A stretch of DNA of 64,000 nt from Cladorhizidae sp. MBARI D1340-BT2 (Eukaryota; Porifera; Demospongiae; Poecilosclerida; Cladorhizidae): assembly GCA_028752905.1 (NCBI GenBank), contig JAQNBH010000002.1, positions 22,579,059 through 22,643,058 of the forward strand, given 5' to 3'. The position numbers and the translations under genes are program-made. Every line of letters begins with the position of its first letter. The first letter of the stretch is position 1. The notes below the pieces were generated by a model. That model was given only the letters and a program-made list of their open reading frames with translations. It was not told where the DNA came from and did not search any database. This document shows positions 63,277 through 64,000 of the stretch, piece after piece.

Positions 63277-64000
63277 AACATGTTTAGCATCAAGTAAGAG
63301 TACAATTCATAACTGCCCTAATTAACAAGACCAAAGTCCCAGATTTTGTCAACTGATAGAGAAGGCCCTTATCTGCAACATGTGAACAGATTATCAATAA
63401 ATGTAGTGGTTTTTCACTGGCAGGCCACCGCTTTGGCAACTGGAAAACGCCAGGAAAAATCACAAACCTTACCACTTCAAATCACCATAACTTGCTAATA
63501 CTTAGAGTACTCAAAATTTTGGCACGTACAAAAGACAGATAATTAGAAGGGCTATTCGGTGATATAAAAATTATCTTTTTTGGGTAAAGTGTAGAAAAGT
63601 TATGAGCTTCACGGCAAAAAAACAAGATTTTCGGGGGGAAAATGAGAAACATATAGACCAAATTAGGGCAAATATCAAGAACATGTTTAGCATCAAGTAA
63701 GAGTACAATTCATAACTGCCCTAATTAACAAGACCAAAGTCCCAGATTTTGTCAACTGATAGAGAAGGCCCTTATCTGCAACATGTGAACAGATTATCAA
63801 TAAATGTAGTGGTTTTTCACTGGCAGGCCACCGCTTTGGCAACTGGAAAACGCCAGGAAAAATCACAAACCTTACCACTTCAAACCATCATAACTTCCTA
63901 ATACTTAGAGTACTCAAAACTTTGGCACGTACAAAAGACAGATAATTAGAAGGGCTATCCGGTGATATAAACATTATCTTTTTGGGGTAAAGTGTAGAAT
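63277..64000. repeat. Array continuing off the right edge
   Basis: One complete S unit (63277-63679) and the first 321 bp of another A module (63680-64000). Whether the last unit is S or L cannot be told. It carries the right-hand variant set (CATCATAACTTCC, AAAACTTTGG, GAATAG) plus private changes AAACCATC and ATAAACATT. Confidence 0.93.

Larger units (their letters stand above)
3097..64000. repeat. Satellite array, main part with higher-order structure
   Basis: Uninterrupted tandem array of 403-bp (A) and 909-bp (A+B) units, all in the same orientation. Units differ by few substitutions and rare indels. Unit lengths are almost always exactly 403/402 or 909, with exceptions of 910 (6580), 895 (33022), 908 (43906, 44814, 45722) and 406 (48448). 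The array runs off the right edge of the window. The arrangement resembles centromeric or other heterochromatic satellites with higher-order repeats, but location cannot be read from the sequence. Nothing else is inserted in this part. Confidence 0.97.

Noticed and set aside
125..64000. Regularly spaced direct repeats as a CRISPR array
   Set aside because: The repeats are hundreds of bp long, with no short repeat-spacer structure and no cas genes. The piggyBac element shows that the DNA is eukaryotic.

Overview
The window is eukaryotic non-coding DNA. It is one continuous satellite array made of near-identical, head-to-tail units, interrupted once by a decayed piggyBac-type DNA transposon. 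I see no host gene, rRNA, tRNA, CRISPR array or operon. The host cannot be named from the sequence. The piggyBac remnant, the AT-rich composition and the centromere-like higher-order repeat structure suggest an animal, perhaps an invertebrate (inference).

Two building blocks explain every base. Module A (403 bp, reference copy 125-527) is present in every unit. Module B (506 bp, reference copy 4360-4865) follows A in some units only. A alone gives a short unit (S, 403 bp) and A+B gives a long unit (L, 909 bp). I placed 97 A modules: 45 L units, 51 complete S units and one A cut off by the window end. The sum closes exactly: a 124-bp leading B fragment, 61,437 bp of complete units after small indels, 2,118 bp of transposon plus one duplicated TTAA, and 321 bp of final partial A make 64,000. 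B is itself built from six diverged monomers of about 85 bp arranged as three dimers of about 170 bp.

The units are ordered into higher-order repeats that change along the window. The left half (125-25852) is dominated by an S1-S2-L1-L2 repeat of about 2,623 bp and contains a 5,649-bp tandem duplication (11932-17580 and 17581-23229). From 25853 to 33916 it is L-rich and irregular. From 33917 to 41487 a 2,221-bp three-unit repeat (two L and one S) dominates. From 41488 to 43905 there are six S units in a row, then five L units to 48447. The right end moves through S-rich blocks to a 2,118-bp SSSL repeat and finally a 1,715-bp SSL repeat. Sequence variants also separate into a left and a right population that meet at about 30-33 kb.

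The transposon lies at 979-3092 in the third unit. It is flanked by a TTAA duplication, has 13-bp terminal inverted repeats, two subterminal 18-bp palindromes and a broken piggyBac transposase. The transposase has an acidic N-terminus, a recognisable piece of the DDE domain, an internal deletion, stops and a frameshift. A 50-bp/199-bp minisatellite lies near its right end. Its ends and target duplication are clean while its gene is dead, so it was probably moved by a transposase made elsewhere. The other A modules serve as built-in empty sites.
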